Source: Faecalibacterium sp. (GTDB lineage Bacteria > Bacillota > Clostridia > Oscillospirales > Ruminococcaceae). From it: DNA of 9,883 bases. The notes below the pieces were generated by a model, which saw nothing but the letters and a program-made list of their open reading frames with translations, did no database searches and was not told the DNA's origin. Shown in pieces: positions 1 to 5,734 of the stretch. The number at the start of each line of letters is the position of its first letter. Positions within the stretch are counted from its first letter, which is position 1. The stretch is taken from contig JAFULE010000133.1 in assembly GCA_017483235.1 (NCBI GenBank), forward strand, positions 1-9,883, given 5' to 3'. Both the position numbers and the translations under genes were made by a program.

Positions 1-362
1 ATGGTCATGTGGGCGGGGCCGTGGAAGCTGAGGTAGACCTGACGCTTGAAGCCCAGCCGCAGCAGGCTGCGGGCGATGGCGCCCAGATAGTCGATGCCCT
101 GCCGCACCGTGACCTGCACGGTACCACGGCCGGACGCGGTGGCACCGGCGTAAAAGTAGGGCAGGCCGGTCAGCACAAGGCCGTCGCAGGCTTCGGCCAT
201 TTTCAGGCAGAAGGCCTCGCTGATGACGGTTTCGCTGTCCAGCGGGAAGCCGCCGTGCATCTCGGTGGTGCCCACCGGTACAATGATGATGTCGTTGTGC
301 TGCAGGTAATCCTGCACTTCGCTGTTGAGCAGTTTGCCAAGGATACGGGTGCGCATTTCCAT
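1..362 (-). CDS. Creatininase-superfamily amidohydrolase, N-terminal part (gene runs off the left edge)
   Basis: The first 120 codons of a minus-strand gene are present and the 3' part lies beyond position 1. The start at 362 is supported by AAGGAG seven bases upstream; a second in-frame ATG two codons later (356) is less well spaced. The protein opens with a short helix and then VPVGTTEMHGG (residues 28-38), the hallmark of the creatininase superfamily, where E34 and H36 match metal ligands. In the usual E-x-H-G-x(n)-PLGTD run the final Asp is replaced here: PLDSE, with E44 in its place. The later NGHGGN-type motif reads LSFHGPAH (111-118). The superfamily includes creatinine amidohydrolase, MftE-like peptidases, formamide deformylases and 3-dehydro-scyllo-inosose hydrolase (IolN). 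It follows a sugar-type symporter and an AraC regulator, so a carbohydrate-derived lactone or amide is a more likely substrate than creatinine; that is inference. Confidence 0.8.
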   Translation of the reverse strand, partial: MEMRTRILGKLLNSEVQDYLQHNDIIIVPVGTTEMHGGFPLDSETVISEAFCLKMAEACDGLVLTGLPYFYAGATASGRGTVQVTVRQGIDYLGAIARSLLRLGFKRQVYLSFHGPAHMT

Positions 363-384
363 GGGAAAACTCCTTTCCATTCGT

Positions 385-428
385 ATAAAAGAAACAGCAG
401 GGAACGACCAAACGGCCATTCCCTGCTG
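385..428 (-). terminator. Intrinsic terminator after the GPH symporter
   Basis: A perfect 10-bp stem (CAGCAGGGAA at 395-404 pairing with TTCCCTGCTG at 419-428) has a 14-base loop. On the minus strand it is followed by the T-rich run TTTCTTTTAT (394-385). It lies 73 bases past the symporter stop and about 20 bases before the hydrolase start. It should therefore end most symporter transcripts, or act as a partial attenuator so that the downstream hydrolase is made at a lower level. No separate strong promoter for the hydrolase is evident in the remaining gap. Confidence 0.8.
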
Positions 429-501
429 AAAGGGTATCACATCACAGCTTATGCCGTCAAGGCAGCCGTTTTGTTCAGTTTATGCGGTTTGTACCGACCA
501 A

Positions 502-1932
502 TCAGGCCTCAACCTCAGCAGCCTTGGCAGCACGCTCGGCCTTCCAGGCAGCCATCTTGGCGCGGGTGTCCTTGTTGATGTCCCACACGAAGGTGAAGGC
601 AGCCCAGGAACCCATAGCGATGACGGCGGGGATCAGGATGCACATCATCTTGATGCCCAGGATGGCAGAAGCGGGCTGAGCAGCAGCCTCGGCGCCGGCC
701 ACGTAGCCGAACCAGCTGATCATCAGAACAGCCAGAGAAGCGGACAGGGTCTGGCCGATACGACGGGTCAGAGAGAAGGTACCGTAGATAGCACCCTCGG
801 AACGCTTGCCGGTCAGGTACTCGTTGTAGTCGATGGACTCGCCAACCAGACCCCACTGCAGCTGGACAGACAGGGTGACCAGGCCGGTGCCAACGCCGGA
901 CCAGACAACGTACAGCATGGGGATCATCTGATCGACCATGACGGAGTAGGCGAAGCAGCCAGCCAGCATGATGCAGCCGACCAGGATGAAGGTACGGATG
1001 ATAGCAACCAGGTCAAACTTCTTGGCCAGGATGGGGGCCACGATCAGACCGCCGAACATGACGGGGGTGGAGATCATGGTAGCCATGGAAGCAATACCGA
1101 TGTCGCCCAGAACGTCGGCGTACATGTAGTTGGCAGCACCCTGAGAGATGCCCTGCACGAAGCAGATGCAGATGGAGTGGATGCACAGAGCCAGGTAGGA
1201 ACGGTTGACCTTGAAGACGTTCAGGATGTCGGTGATCTTGACCTTCTCGGCTTCCTTCTCTTCCTCGGTCTTCACAACGTTCTGAGCAGCAACGTTGCGC
1301 TCCTCGGTCCATGCGAAGTGGATGAAGACCAGCAGGCAGCCCAGAACAGCGGCAACAATACCGGCAACCATGTAGCCCTGAGTGGTCTCGCCCAGCTTGG
1401 ACAGAACCTGGGGGATGAAGATCATACCGACCATGCCGCCAACGGTGGAACCGAAGCCACGGGCAGAGGACAGGGTAGCACGCTCGGCGTCATTGGTAGC
1501 CATAACGCCCAGCAGGGAGCCCATGCCGATGTTCATGATGGTGTAGCCCAGCTCGAACATGATCTTCAGGATGAACAGGGAGACGATGCGCAGCAGGCCC
1601 TGGAACATGTTGGGCACAGAGAAGAAAGCGATCAGGCCGAAAGCCAGAATGGGAATGGAACGCAGGATCCAGGGACGGAACTTCTCGGTCTTGTTCTTGG
1701 CCTTGCTGAACTGCACGTCCATAAAGGTGCCGACCAGGGGATCGTTGACAGCGTCCCAGATATTCCAGATCAGCAGCATGGTAGCCAGCACGGTGGCGGG
1801 AACACCCAGAATGTTCTGGATGTAGCGGTTCATCTGGCCGATAGCAACCAGCATGACGACGCCGCCGGCGTCACCGGCGCCGTAGCCCAGCTTATGCTTC
1901 AGGCCCAGCTTGGCAGAAGGGGTCTTAGCCAT
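502..1932 (-). CDS. GPH-family (MelB-like) sugar:cation symporter
   Basis: This 476-residue integral membrane protein of the glycoside-pentoside-hexuronide:cation symporter family (MFS fold, TC 2.A.2) imports a small, probably carbohydrate, solute with Na+ or H+. Key evidence is IWDAVNDPLVG in helix II: D60 and D64 occupy the positions of the MelB cation-site aspartates (D55/D59). The cytoplasmic loop KFRPWIL (84-90) is the family's GRFRPW-like motif. About twelve hydrophobic segments are split by a charged central loop (around 208-232, EERN...EEEKEAEK), and the C-terminal tail is Ala/Lys/Glu-rich and probably helical. Length is normal for the family. The start at 1932 has AGGAGG eight bases upstream. 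A terminator separates it from the downstream hydrolase, and the divergent AraC regulator is its likely controller. The exact solute is not recognisable. Confidence 0.88.
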   Translation of the reverse strand: MAKTPSAKLGLKHKLGYGAGDAGGVVMLVAIGQMNRYIQNILGVPATVLATMLLIWNIWDAVNDPLVGTFMDVQFSKAKNKTEKFRPWILRSIPILAFGLIAFFSVPNMFQGLLRIVSLFILKIMFELGYTIMNIGMGSLLGVMATNDAERATLSSARGFGSTVGGMVGMIFIPQVLSKLGETTQGYMVAGIVAAVLGCLLVFIHFAWTEERNVAAQNVVKTEEEKEAEKVKITDILNVFKVNRSYLALCIHSICICFVQGISQGAANYMYADVLGDIGIASMATMISTPVMFGGLIVAPILAKKFDLVAIIRTFILVGCIMLAGCFAYSVMVDQMIPMLYVVWSGVGTGLVTLSVQLQWGLVGESIDYNEYLTGKRSEGAIYGTFSLTRRIGQTLSASLAVLMISWFGYVAGAEAAAQPASAILGIKMMCILIPAVIAMGSWAAFTFVWDINKDTRAKMAAWKAERAAKAAEVEA

Positions 1933-1945
1933 TGTGTTTTCCTCC

Positions 1946-1962
1946 TAATTTCTCCGAAATTA
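1946..1962 (-). promoter_or_regulatory. Inverted repeat abutting the symporter ribosome binding site
   Basis: TAATTTC (1946-1952) and GAAATTA (1956-1962) form a perfect 7-bp inverted repeat with a 3-base centre. In the minus-strand leader the repeat ends at the first base of the AGGAGG used by the symporter, so a hairpin there would touch the Shine-Dalgarno. It could be a small operator or a weak translational hairpin. The stem is AT-rich, so the effect on translation is uncertain. A further short palindrome, TTACC-TC-GGTAA, lies at 1995-2006. Confidence 0.4.
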
Positions 1963-2033
1963 ATTAAATTTACGCAGGGCCGCAACCCCGCATCTTACCT
2001 CGGTAATTTTAACAAATTGTGAACGCACTTTAA

Positions 2034-2064
2034 ATTGCAAATCGAGCCAAAAAGATTGCAAATC
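2034..2064 (+). promoter_or_regulatory. Candidate AraC-type operator: two 10-bp direct repeats 21 bp apart
   Basis: ATTGCAAATC occurs at 2034-2043 and again, identical, at 2055-2064, a centre-to-centre distance of exactly 21 bp (two helical turns). Direct half-sites at this spacing are typical of AraC-family binding (compare araI1/I2). The downstream copy covers the -35 hexamer of the regulator's promoter, and the pair sits in the gap shared with the divergent symporter. Autoregulation plus control of the symporter is the natural reading. Binding itself is inferred. Confidence 0.6.
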
Positions 2065-2084
2065 TTACAAAATAAGGATATACT
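2056..2084 (+). promoter_or_regulatory. Predicted sigma-70-type promoter of the AraC-family regulator
   Basis: TTGCAA (2056-2061) and TATACT (2079-2084) are separated by 17 bp, with transcription expected to start near 2091, about 29 bases before the GTG start. The -35 box lies inside the second operator repeat, so occupancy could block or recruit polymerase. I found no equally clear promoter for the divergent symporter on the other strand. Confidence 0.6.
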
Positions 2085-2119
2085 TTAGACAAAAGAAGCG
2101 TCCCAGGGGGAATGTTTTT

Positions 2120-3073
2120 GTGAAATTAGAGGATTTACGCCGCCTTACCAAACGGCTGCAGGGGGCACAGACCCCCGAAACCGAGCAGGAGATGGCCGCC
2201 TTTCTGCACACATTGGGGCTGGAGCCCGGCAGCTTTTATCAGGAACTGGAGATGAGCGACCGGTATGTGGAGACCCACCGGGACATCAGCAGCTCCAACG
2301 CCACGGTCAGCCTTCACTCCCACGATTTTTATGAAATTCTGTACTGCACCAACACCTGCGGGGTGGAATATCTGATGGGTACCGAGCGCTACCGGCTGCA
2401 GAAGGGGGATGTTCTGATCGTGCCGCCAGGGGTAAGCCATCGCCCGCTGCTGCCCGAGCAGATGCCGGAACCCTATCAACGGGATGTGATCTGGGTCAGC
2501 CACGAATTTTTTGATCAGATGCTGCATCACACCTATGGCCGATCGTGGAACGAGCTGAAAAAAGCCCATCTGCTGCGCACCGCAAACACCCCGTGGGAAT
2601 TTCTGGGCACCCTGTTCCGCAACGGTGTGCTGGAAGCAGAGCAGCGCCGCCCCGGCTGGCAGATGCTGGTGATTGGCAACACGGTCAGCCTGCTGACCTA
2701 TCTGTACCGGGCTGTGCAGGAGGAAACCGCCGCCCTGCCCACCATCGAAACACCTCAGCTGCTGGACCGCATCATGGCCCACATCGAAGTGCATCTGGCC
2801 GAAAAGCTCACCCTTGCCGAAGTGGCAAAGCAGTTTTACGTCAGCCCCAGCACCATCAGCCAGACCTTCCACAACAAAATGGGGGTCAGCTTTTACCGCT
2901 GTGTGACCCAGCGGCGGCTGGTGGAGGCCAAAAAGCTGATTTTGCAGGGCCTGCCGCTGGAACAGGTGGGCCACCGGGTGGGCTTTGCCGACCATTCCAC
3001 CTTCTACCGCGCCTTCAAGCAGGAATACGGTATTTCGCCCCGGCAGTACCGCAGGCTGCAAACCCCCGAATAA
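2120..3073 (+). CDS. AraC-family transcriptional regulator with cupin-like sensor domain
   Basis: This 317-residue cytoplasmic DNA-binding regulator has an N-terminal AraC-type cupin. It contains LHSHDFYEILY (65-75) and GDVLIVPPGVSH (96-107), the histidine-bearing strands and the PPG turn typical of the ligand-sensing barrel. The C-terminal about 100 residues carry two helix-turn-helix units: TLAEVAKQFYVSPSTISQTF (231-250) and LEQVGHRVGFADHSTFYRAF (280-299), the second being the standard AraC signature, followed by GISPRQYRR. Translation starts at a GTG (2120) nine bases after AGGGGG. An ATG at 2112 is out of frame and stops at once. The divergent symporter and hydrolase are its likely targets and their substrate its likely ligand. 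Family assignment is firm; effector and sign of control are unknown. Confidence 0.93.
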   Translation: MKLEDLRRLTKRLQGAQTPETEQEMAAFLHTLGLEPGSFYQELEMSDRYVETHRDISSSNATVSLHSHDFYEILYCTNTCGVEYLMGTERYRLQKGDVLIVPPGVSHRPLLPEQMPEPYQRDVIWVSHEFFDQMLHHTYGRSWNELKKAHLLRTANTPWEFLGTLFRNGVLEAEQRRPGWQMLVIGNTVSLLTYLYRAVQEETAALPTIETPQLLDRIMAHIEVHLAEKLTLAEVAKQFYVSPSTISQTFHNKMGVSFYRCVTQRRLVEAKKLILQGLPLEQVGHRVGFADHSTFYRAFKQEYGISPRQYRRLQTPE

Positions 3074-3077
3074 ACCC

Positions 3078-3117
3078 AAAAACGACCGCTGTGCCCTGCC
3101 GGGCCGCGGTCGTTTTT
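3078..3117 (+). terminator. Bidirectional intrinsic terminator between convergent genes
   Basis: AAAAACGACCGC (3078-3089) and GCGGTCGTTTTT (3106-3117) form a perfect 12-bp stem around a 16-base GC-rich loop. It lies four bases after the AraC-family stop and 25 bases beyond the stop of the convergent TetR-family gene. The five A/T pairs at the base give a T-run on both strands, so it should end both transcripts. Confidence 0.85.
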
Positions 3118-3142
3118 CTGCCTTTTGCTTATATTTATATAT

Positions 3143-3730
3143 TTATAAGGTATACGCTTTGATCAGCCGGGCCACATACCACCGCATGGCGGCGGGCAGA
3201 TCGTAGCTGCAGCCTGCGGTGCACCAGTGATACACAAGGCCGCGGGCCGCCACCATCAGCCAGCCGGCGATCTGCTCGGCACGGTCGGCCCCGCGCAGGC
3301 TGCCGCTTTGCAGCCCGGCAGCAACCAGCTTGGTCAGCAAGCCCACCATACCGTCGGCCGGGTCGCGGTTGAACCAAGGGTTGTCGGCGTTGTACAAAAG
3401 CCGGGTCAGCCGGGGGCCGCTTGTTTTGCTGGAATACAGGGCATAGTGGTCAAAAAAGGCCAGTATGCGCTGCGCCGGGTCGGGCTGGGTCAGCTGAGGA
3501 GCCACCGTTTCGGTAAAATAGCGGTCGGCCAGCCGGTAGGTTTCGTAATACACTTCCATCTTGTTGGTATAGTGATGGTAAAAGGTACCCACCGACACCC
3601 CGGCCCGGGCCACAATGTCCCGCACGGTGATCTGTTCAAATTCCCGCTCGGCCAACAGCTGGTTGGCGGCGTAAAACAGCTTGTCCTTGGTTTGCTCGGC
3701 CTGCTGGCGGCGCTTGTTTTTCTGCTGCAT
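3143..3730 (-). CDS. TetR/AcrR-family transcriptional repressor
   Basis: This 195-residue protein has the TetR architecture: a basic N-terminal helix (KNKRRQQ), then the helix-turn-helix ITVRDIVARAGVSVGTFYHH (34-53), the best conserved part of the family, then an all-helical ligand-binding and dimerisation domain to the end. Length is typical. The start at 3730 is preceded by AAGGGG seven bases upstream, a moderate ribosome binding site. It is transcribed divergently from the CoA-transferase/ETF operon, and a palindrome cluster sits just past that operon's predicted start site. A local repressor relieved by the operon's acid or acyl-CoA substrate is the simplest model. The C-terminal domain is not close enough to a characterised member for me to name the ligand. 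Confidence 0.9.
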   Translation of the reverse strand: MQQKNKRRQQAEQTKDKLFYAANQLLAEREFEQITVRDIVARAGVSVGTFYHHYTNKMEVYYETYRLADRYFTETVAPQLTQPDPAQRILAFFDHYALYSSKTSGPRLTRLLYNADNPWFNRDPADGMVGLLTKLVAAGLQSGSLRGADRAEQIAGWLMVAARGLVYHWCTAGCSYDLPAAMRWYVARLIKAYTL

Positions 3731-3769
3731 AAGGCGGCCCCTTTTCGCTGTAATTGATAGGATATAAAA

Positions 3770-3798
3770 AGTGTACCGTATTGCCGCCGCTTTGGCAA
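3770..3798 (-). promoter_or_regulatory. Predicted promoter of the TetR-family gene
   Basis: Read on the minus strand, TTGCCA (3798-3793) and TACACT (3775-3770) are separated by 17 bp, placing the start of transcription about 30 bases upstream of the ATG at 3730. The GTTCAA palindromes lie some 150 bp away, outside this promoter, so autorepression from them would need looping or a second site. Confidence 0.55.
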
Positions 3799-3904
3799 GA
3801 AACGAGGCCCAAACTTAACCGTCACGCATGCACACACACGCCCCCTGTTTTTGTAACCCTGTGCACAAAGTTGTATAACACCCCCTTTTGTTTCGACAAA
3901 TATA

Positions 3905-3933
3905 TTGAAAACGCCAAATTCACATGACATAAT
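3905..3933 (+). promoter_or_regulatory. Predicted strong promoter of the CoA-transferase/ETF operon
   Basis: TTGAAA (3905-3910) is followed after 17 bp by CATAAT (3928-3933), with TG at 3925-3926 giving an extended -10 element (TG-A-CATAAT). Transcription should start near 3940, leaving a leader of about 75 bases before the CoA-transferase ATG. The sequence predicts a strong promoter that would need a repressor to be silent. Confidence 0.7.
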
Positions 3934-3945
3934 AATAACAAGGTC

Positions 3946-3972
3946 GTTGAACTTGTTCAATCAGTTCAACTG
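3946..3972 (+). promoter_or_regulatory. Candidate TetR-family operator, overlapping palindromes
   Basis: Three copies of one hexamer are packed into 27 bp: TTGAAC (3947-3952), GTTCAA (3955-3960) and GTTCAA (3964-3969). They build a perfect TTGAAC-TT-GTTCAA palindrome, a wider GTTGAAC...GTTCAAC inverted repeat with an 11-base spacer (3946-3970), and CAGTT-C-AACTG (3962-3972). The cluster starts a few bases downstream of the predicted transcription start, a standard place for repression by occlusion or roadblock. Assignment to the neighbouring TetR protein is inferred from position. Confidence 0.6.
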
Positions 3973-4016
3973 TTTTCGGAAGAGAGAGAAAATTTTTATC
4001 AAAGGAGAGAACATTC

Positions 4017-5651
4017 ATGGCAAAGTTCATCACTGCACGCGAAGCTGCCGCATTGATCCCCGACGGCGCCACCGTTGGTCTGGCCGGCATGGGCCTTTCG
4101 GGCTGGGCCGAGGAAGTGGCCTGCGCCATCCGCGACCGTTACAAGGAAACCGGCCACCCCTGCAACCTGAACCTGAAGCAGGGCAGCGCCATGGGCGACT
4201 GGGGCTACGGCAACAACTTCATCGGCTGGAACCGCTCCAAGCGCGAGGGCGGCCCCGACACCGAGCACGGCAACCGCGGCGTTACCCGCTTTGGTGAAGC
4301 CGGCCCCGGCCTGATCACCCGCTGGACCGGCGCCCACGTGGGCAGCGCCTTTACCCTGCGCGACCAGGCCATCCGCAACGAACTGAAGAGCTGGTGCCTG
4401 CCCCAGGGCGTTATCATCAACCTGTGGCGCGAGATCGGCGCCGGCCGCCCCGGCCTGATCACCAAAACCGGCCTTGGCACCTTTGTGGACCCCCGCGTGG
4501 AAGGCGGCTGCATGAACCAGGCTGCCCGCGACAGCGGCGAGACCGTGGTAAAGGTGATCGAGTTTGAGGGCGAGGAGTACCTGTTCTACCCCAGCTTCAA
4601 GTGCGACGTGGCCCTGCTGCGCGGCACCATTGCCGACGAGCACGGCAACATCAGCTTTGCCCACGAAAGCGTGATCAACGAAGGCTTTGCGGTGGCCAAC
4701 GCGGTCAAGCACCACGGCGGTATCGTCATTGTACAGGTCGAGTATCTGGCACAGGCCAACAGCCTGAACCCCAAAGAGATCAAGATCCCCGGCAATCTGG
4801 TGGACTACGTGGTACAGGCCCGCGACCCCATGAGCTGCTGGCAGGCCGAGGGCGATTACTGGGAGCCCAGCTTCAGCGGCCAGATCCGCAAGCCCATGAA
4901 GGCCATTGAGCCGCTGCCCTTTGACGAACGCAAGGTCATCTGCCGCCGCGTTGCCATGGAACTGAAGAAGGGCGACACGGTCAACCTGGGCGTGGGCATG
5001 CCCGCCGACGTTTCCAAGGTGGTCAACGAGGAAGGCCTGATCGAGCATGTGCTGATGAGCACCGAAAGCGGCATGGTGGGCGGTGTGCCCAGCGCCCTGC
5101 CCAGCTTTGGCAGCGCCTACAACCCCGAAGCCATTATCACCCCCAACGAAATGTTCGACTTCATCAGCGGCGGCGGCCTGAACATGACCTGCCTTGGCAT
5201 TGGTGAAGTGGACAAGTACGGCAACAACAACGTCAGCCGTATGGGCAAGCGTCTGACCGGCCCCGGCGGCTTTATCGACATTACCGCCACCACCCCCAAG
5301 GTCATCTTTGCCGGCACCCTGATGGGCAAGGCCAAGCTGCAGGTGGGCGACGGCAAGCTGACCGTGCTGGAAGAGGGCACCATCCAGAAATTTGTGGACA
5401 CCGTTGGTCAGGTGACCTTCGCCGGCCAGTACAGCCCCGAAGGTCAGGAAGTGCTGTATGTGACCGAGCGCGCTGTCTTCAAGCTGATCGACGGCAAGGT
5501 TACCCTGATCGAGGTTGCCCCCGGCATCGACGTGGAAAAGGACGTGATCGCCGCTATGGGCTTCCGCCCCGAGATCAGCCCCGAGCTGAAGACCATGGAC
5601 CCCGGCATCTTCTGCGAAACCTGGGGCGGTCTGGGCGAATACCTGAACTAA
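4017..5651 (+). CDS. Family I CoA-transferase, fused alpha/beta (Pct/YdiF type)
   Basis: This cytoplasmic enzyme moves CoA between short-chain acyl-CoA thioesters and free carboxylates. In 544 residues it joins both family I subunits, as in propionate CoA-transferase (Pct) and E. coli YdiF. The alpha half starts with AAALIPDGATVGLAGMG (10-26), the beta half with VAMELKKGDTVNLGVGMPAD (312-331). The catalytic glutamate, which forms the glutamyl-CoA intermediate in this family, is E350 in STESGMVGG (348-356). SGGGLNMTCLGIGEVDKYGN (384-403) matches the conserved C-terminal segment. The start at 4017 has AAGGAG nine bases upstream. It is the first gene of the operon and is followed by two intercistronic hairpins and the acyl-CoA dehydrogenase. 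In context it likely charges the incoming acid using CoA from the reduced product or from acetyl-/propionyl-CoA. The substrate is not determined; it differs from the ~450-residue butyryl-CoA:acetate CoA-transferase. Confidence 0.9.
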   Translation: MAKFITAREAAALIPDGATVGLAGMGLSGWAEEVACAIRDRYKETGHPCNLNLKQGSAMGDWGYGNNFIGWNRSKREGGPDTEHGNRGVTRFGEAGPGLITRWTGAHVGSAFTLRDQAIRNELKSWCLPQGVIINLWREIGAGRPGLITKTGLGTFVDPRVEGGCMNQAARDSGETVVKVIEFEGEEYLFYPSFKCDVALLRGTIADEHGNISFAHESVINEGFAVANAVKHHGGIVIVQVEYLAQANSLNPKEIKIPGNLVDYVVQARDPMSCWQAEGDYWEPSFSGQIRKPMKAIEPLPFDERKVICRRVAMELKKGDTVNLGVGMPADVSKVVNEEGLIEHVLMSTESGMVGGVPSALPSFGSAYNPEAIITPNEMFDFISGGGLNMTCLGIGEVDKYGNNNVSRMGKRLTGPGGFIDITATTPKVIFAGTLMGKAKLQVGDGKLTVLEEGTIQKFVDTVGQVTFAGQYSPEGQEVLYVTERAVFKLIDGKVTLIEVAPGIDVEKDVIAAMGFRPEISPELKTMDPGIFCETWGGLGEYLN

Positions 5652-5656
5652 GGAAG

Positions 5657-5696
5657 AAAGGCCACCGGCCTTTTTCCGGCTCCCGGAACGGGCCGG
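5657..5696 (+). other. Two tandem intercistronic hairpins
   Basis: The 83-base gap after the CoA-transferase holds two adjacent stems. AAAGGCC-ACC-GGCCTTT (5657-5673) is a 7-bp stem ending in a run of five T (5671-5675). CCGG..CCCG-GAA-CGGG-CCGG (5676-5696) is an 8-bp stem with a two-base bulge (5680-5681) and a GAA loop. The first resembles a weak intrinsic terminator but the T-run is short. The pair may lower expression of the downstream genes relative to the transferase, or mark an mRNA processing site. The gap is longer than the others in the core operon. Confidence 0.55.
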
Positions 5697-5734
5697 TTAT
5701 AGAACGAAAGAGAAACCTGTAAGGAGGAAACGAC

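Noticed and set aside
395..428. Shared GCAGGGA-type arms between this terminator and the palindrome at 9805-9836
   Set aside because: Only about ten bases are shared, in a different arrangement; more likely coincidence between GC-rich stems than a dispersed repeat.
451..2022. 523-codon open frame on the plus strand opposite the symporter
   Set aside because: It is the antisense shadow of a well-supported gene. The product is a low-complexity His/Gln/Asp-rich string caused by C/G-ending codons, with no ribosome binding site or family motif.
3841..3904. Possible Rex or second repressor site (TGTGCACA at 3860-3867; TTTGT-TTCG-ACAAA at 3887-3900)
   Set aside because: Neither fits the two-half-site Rex consensus, and the palindromes are short enough to occur by chance in this AT-rich gap.
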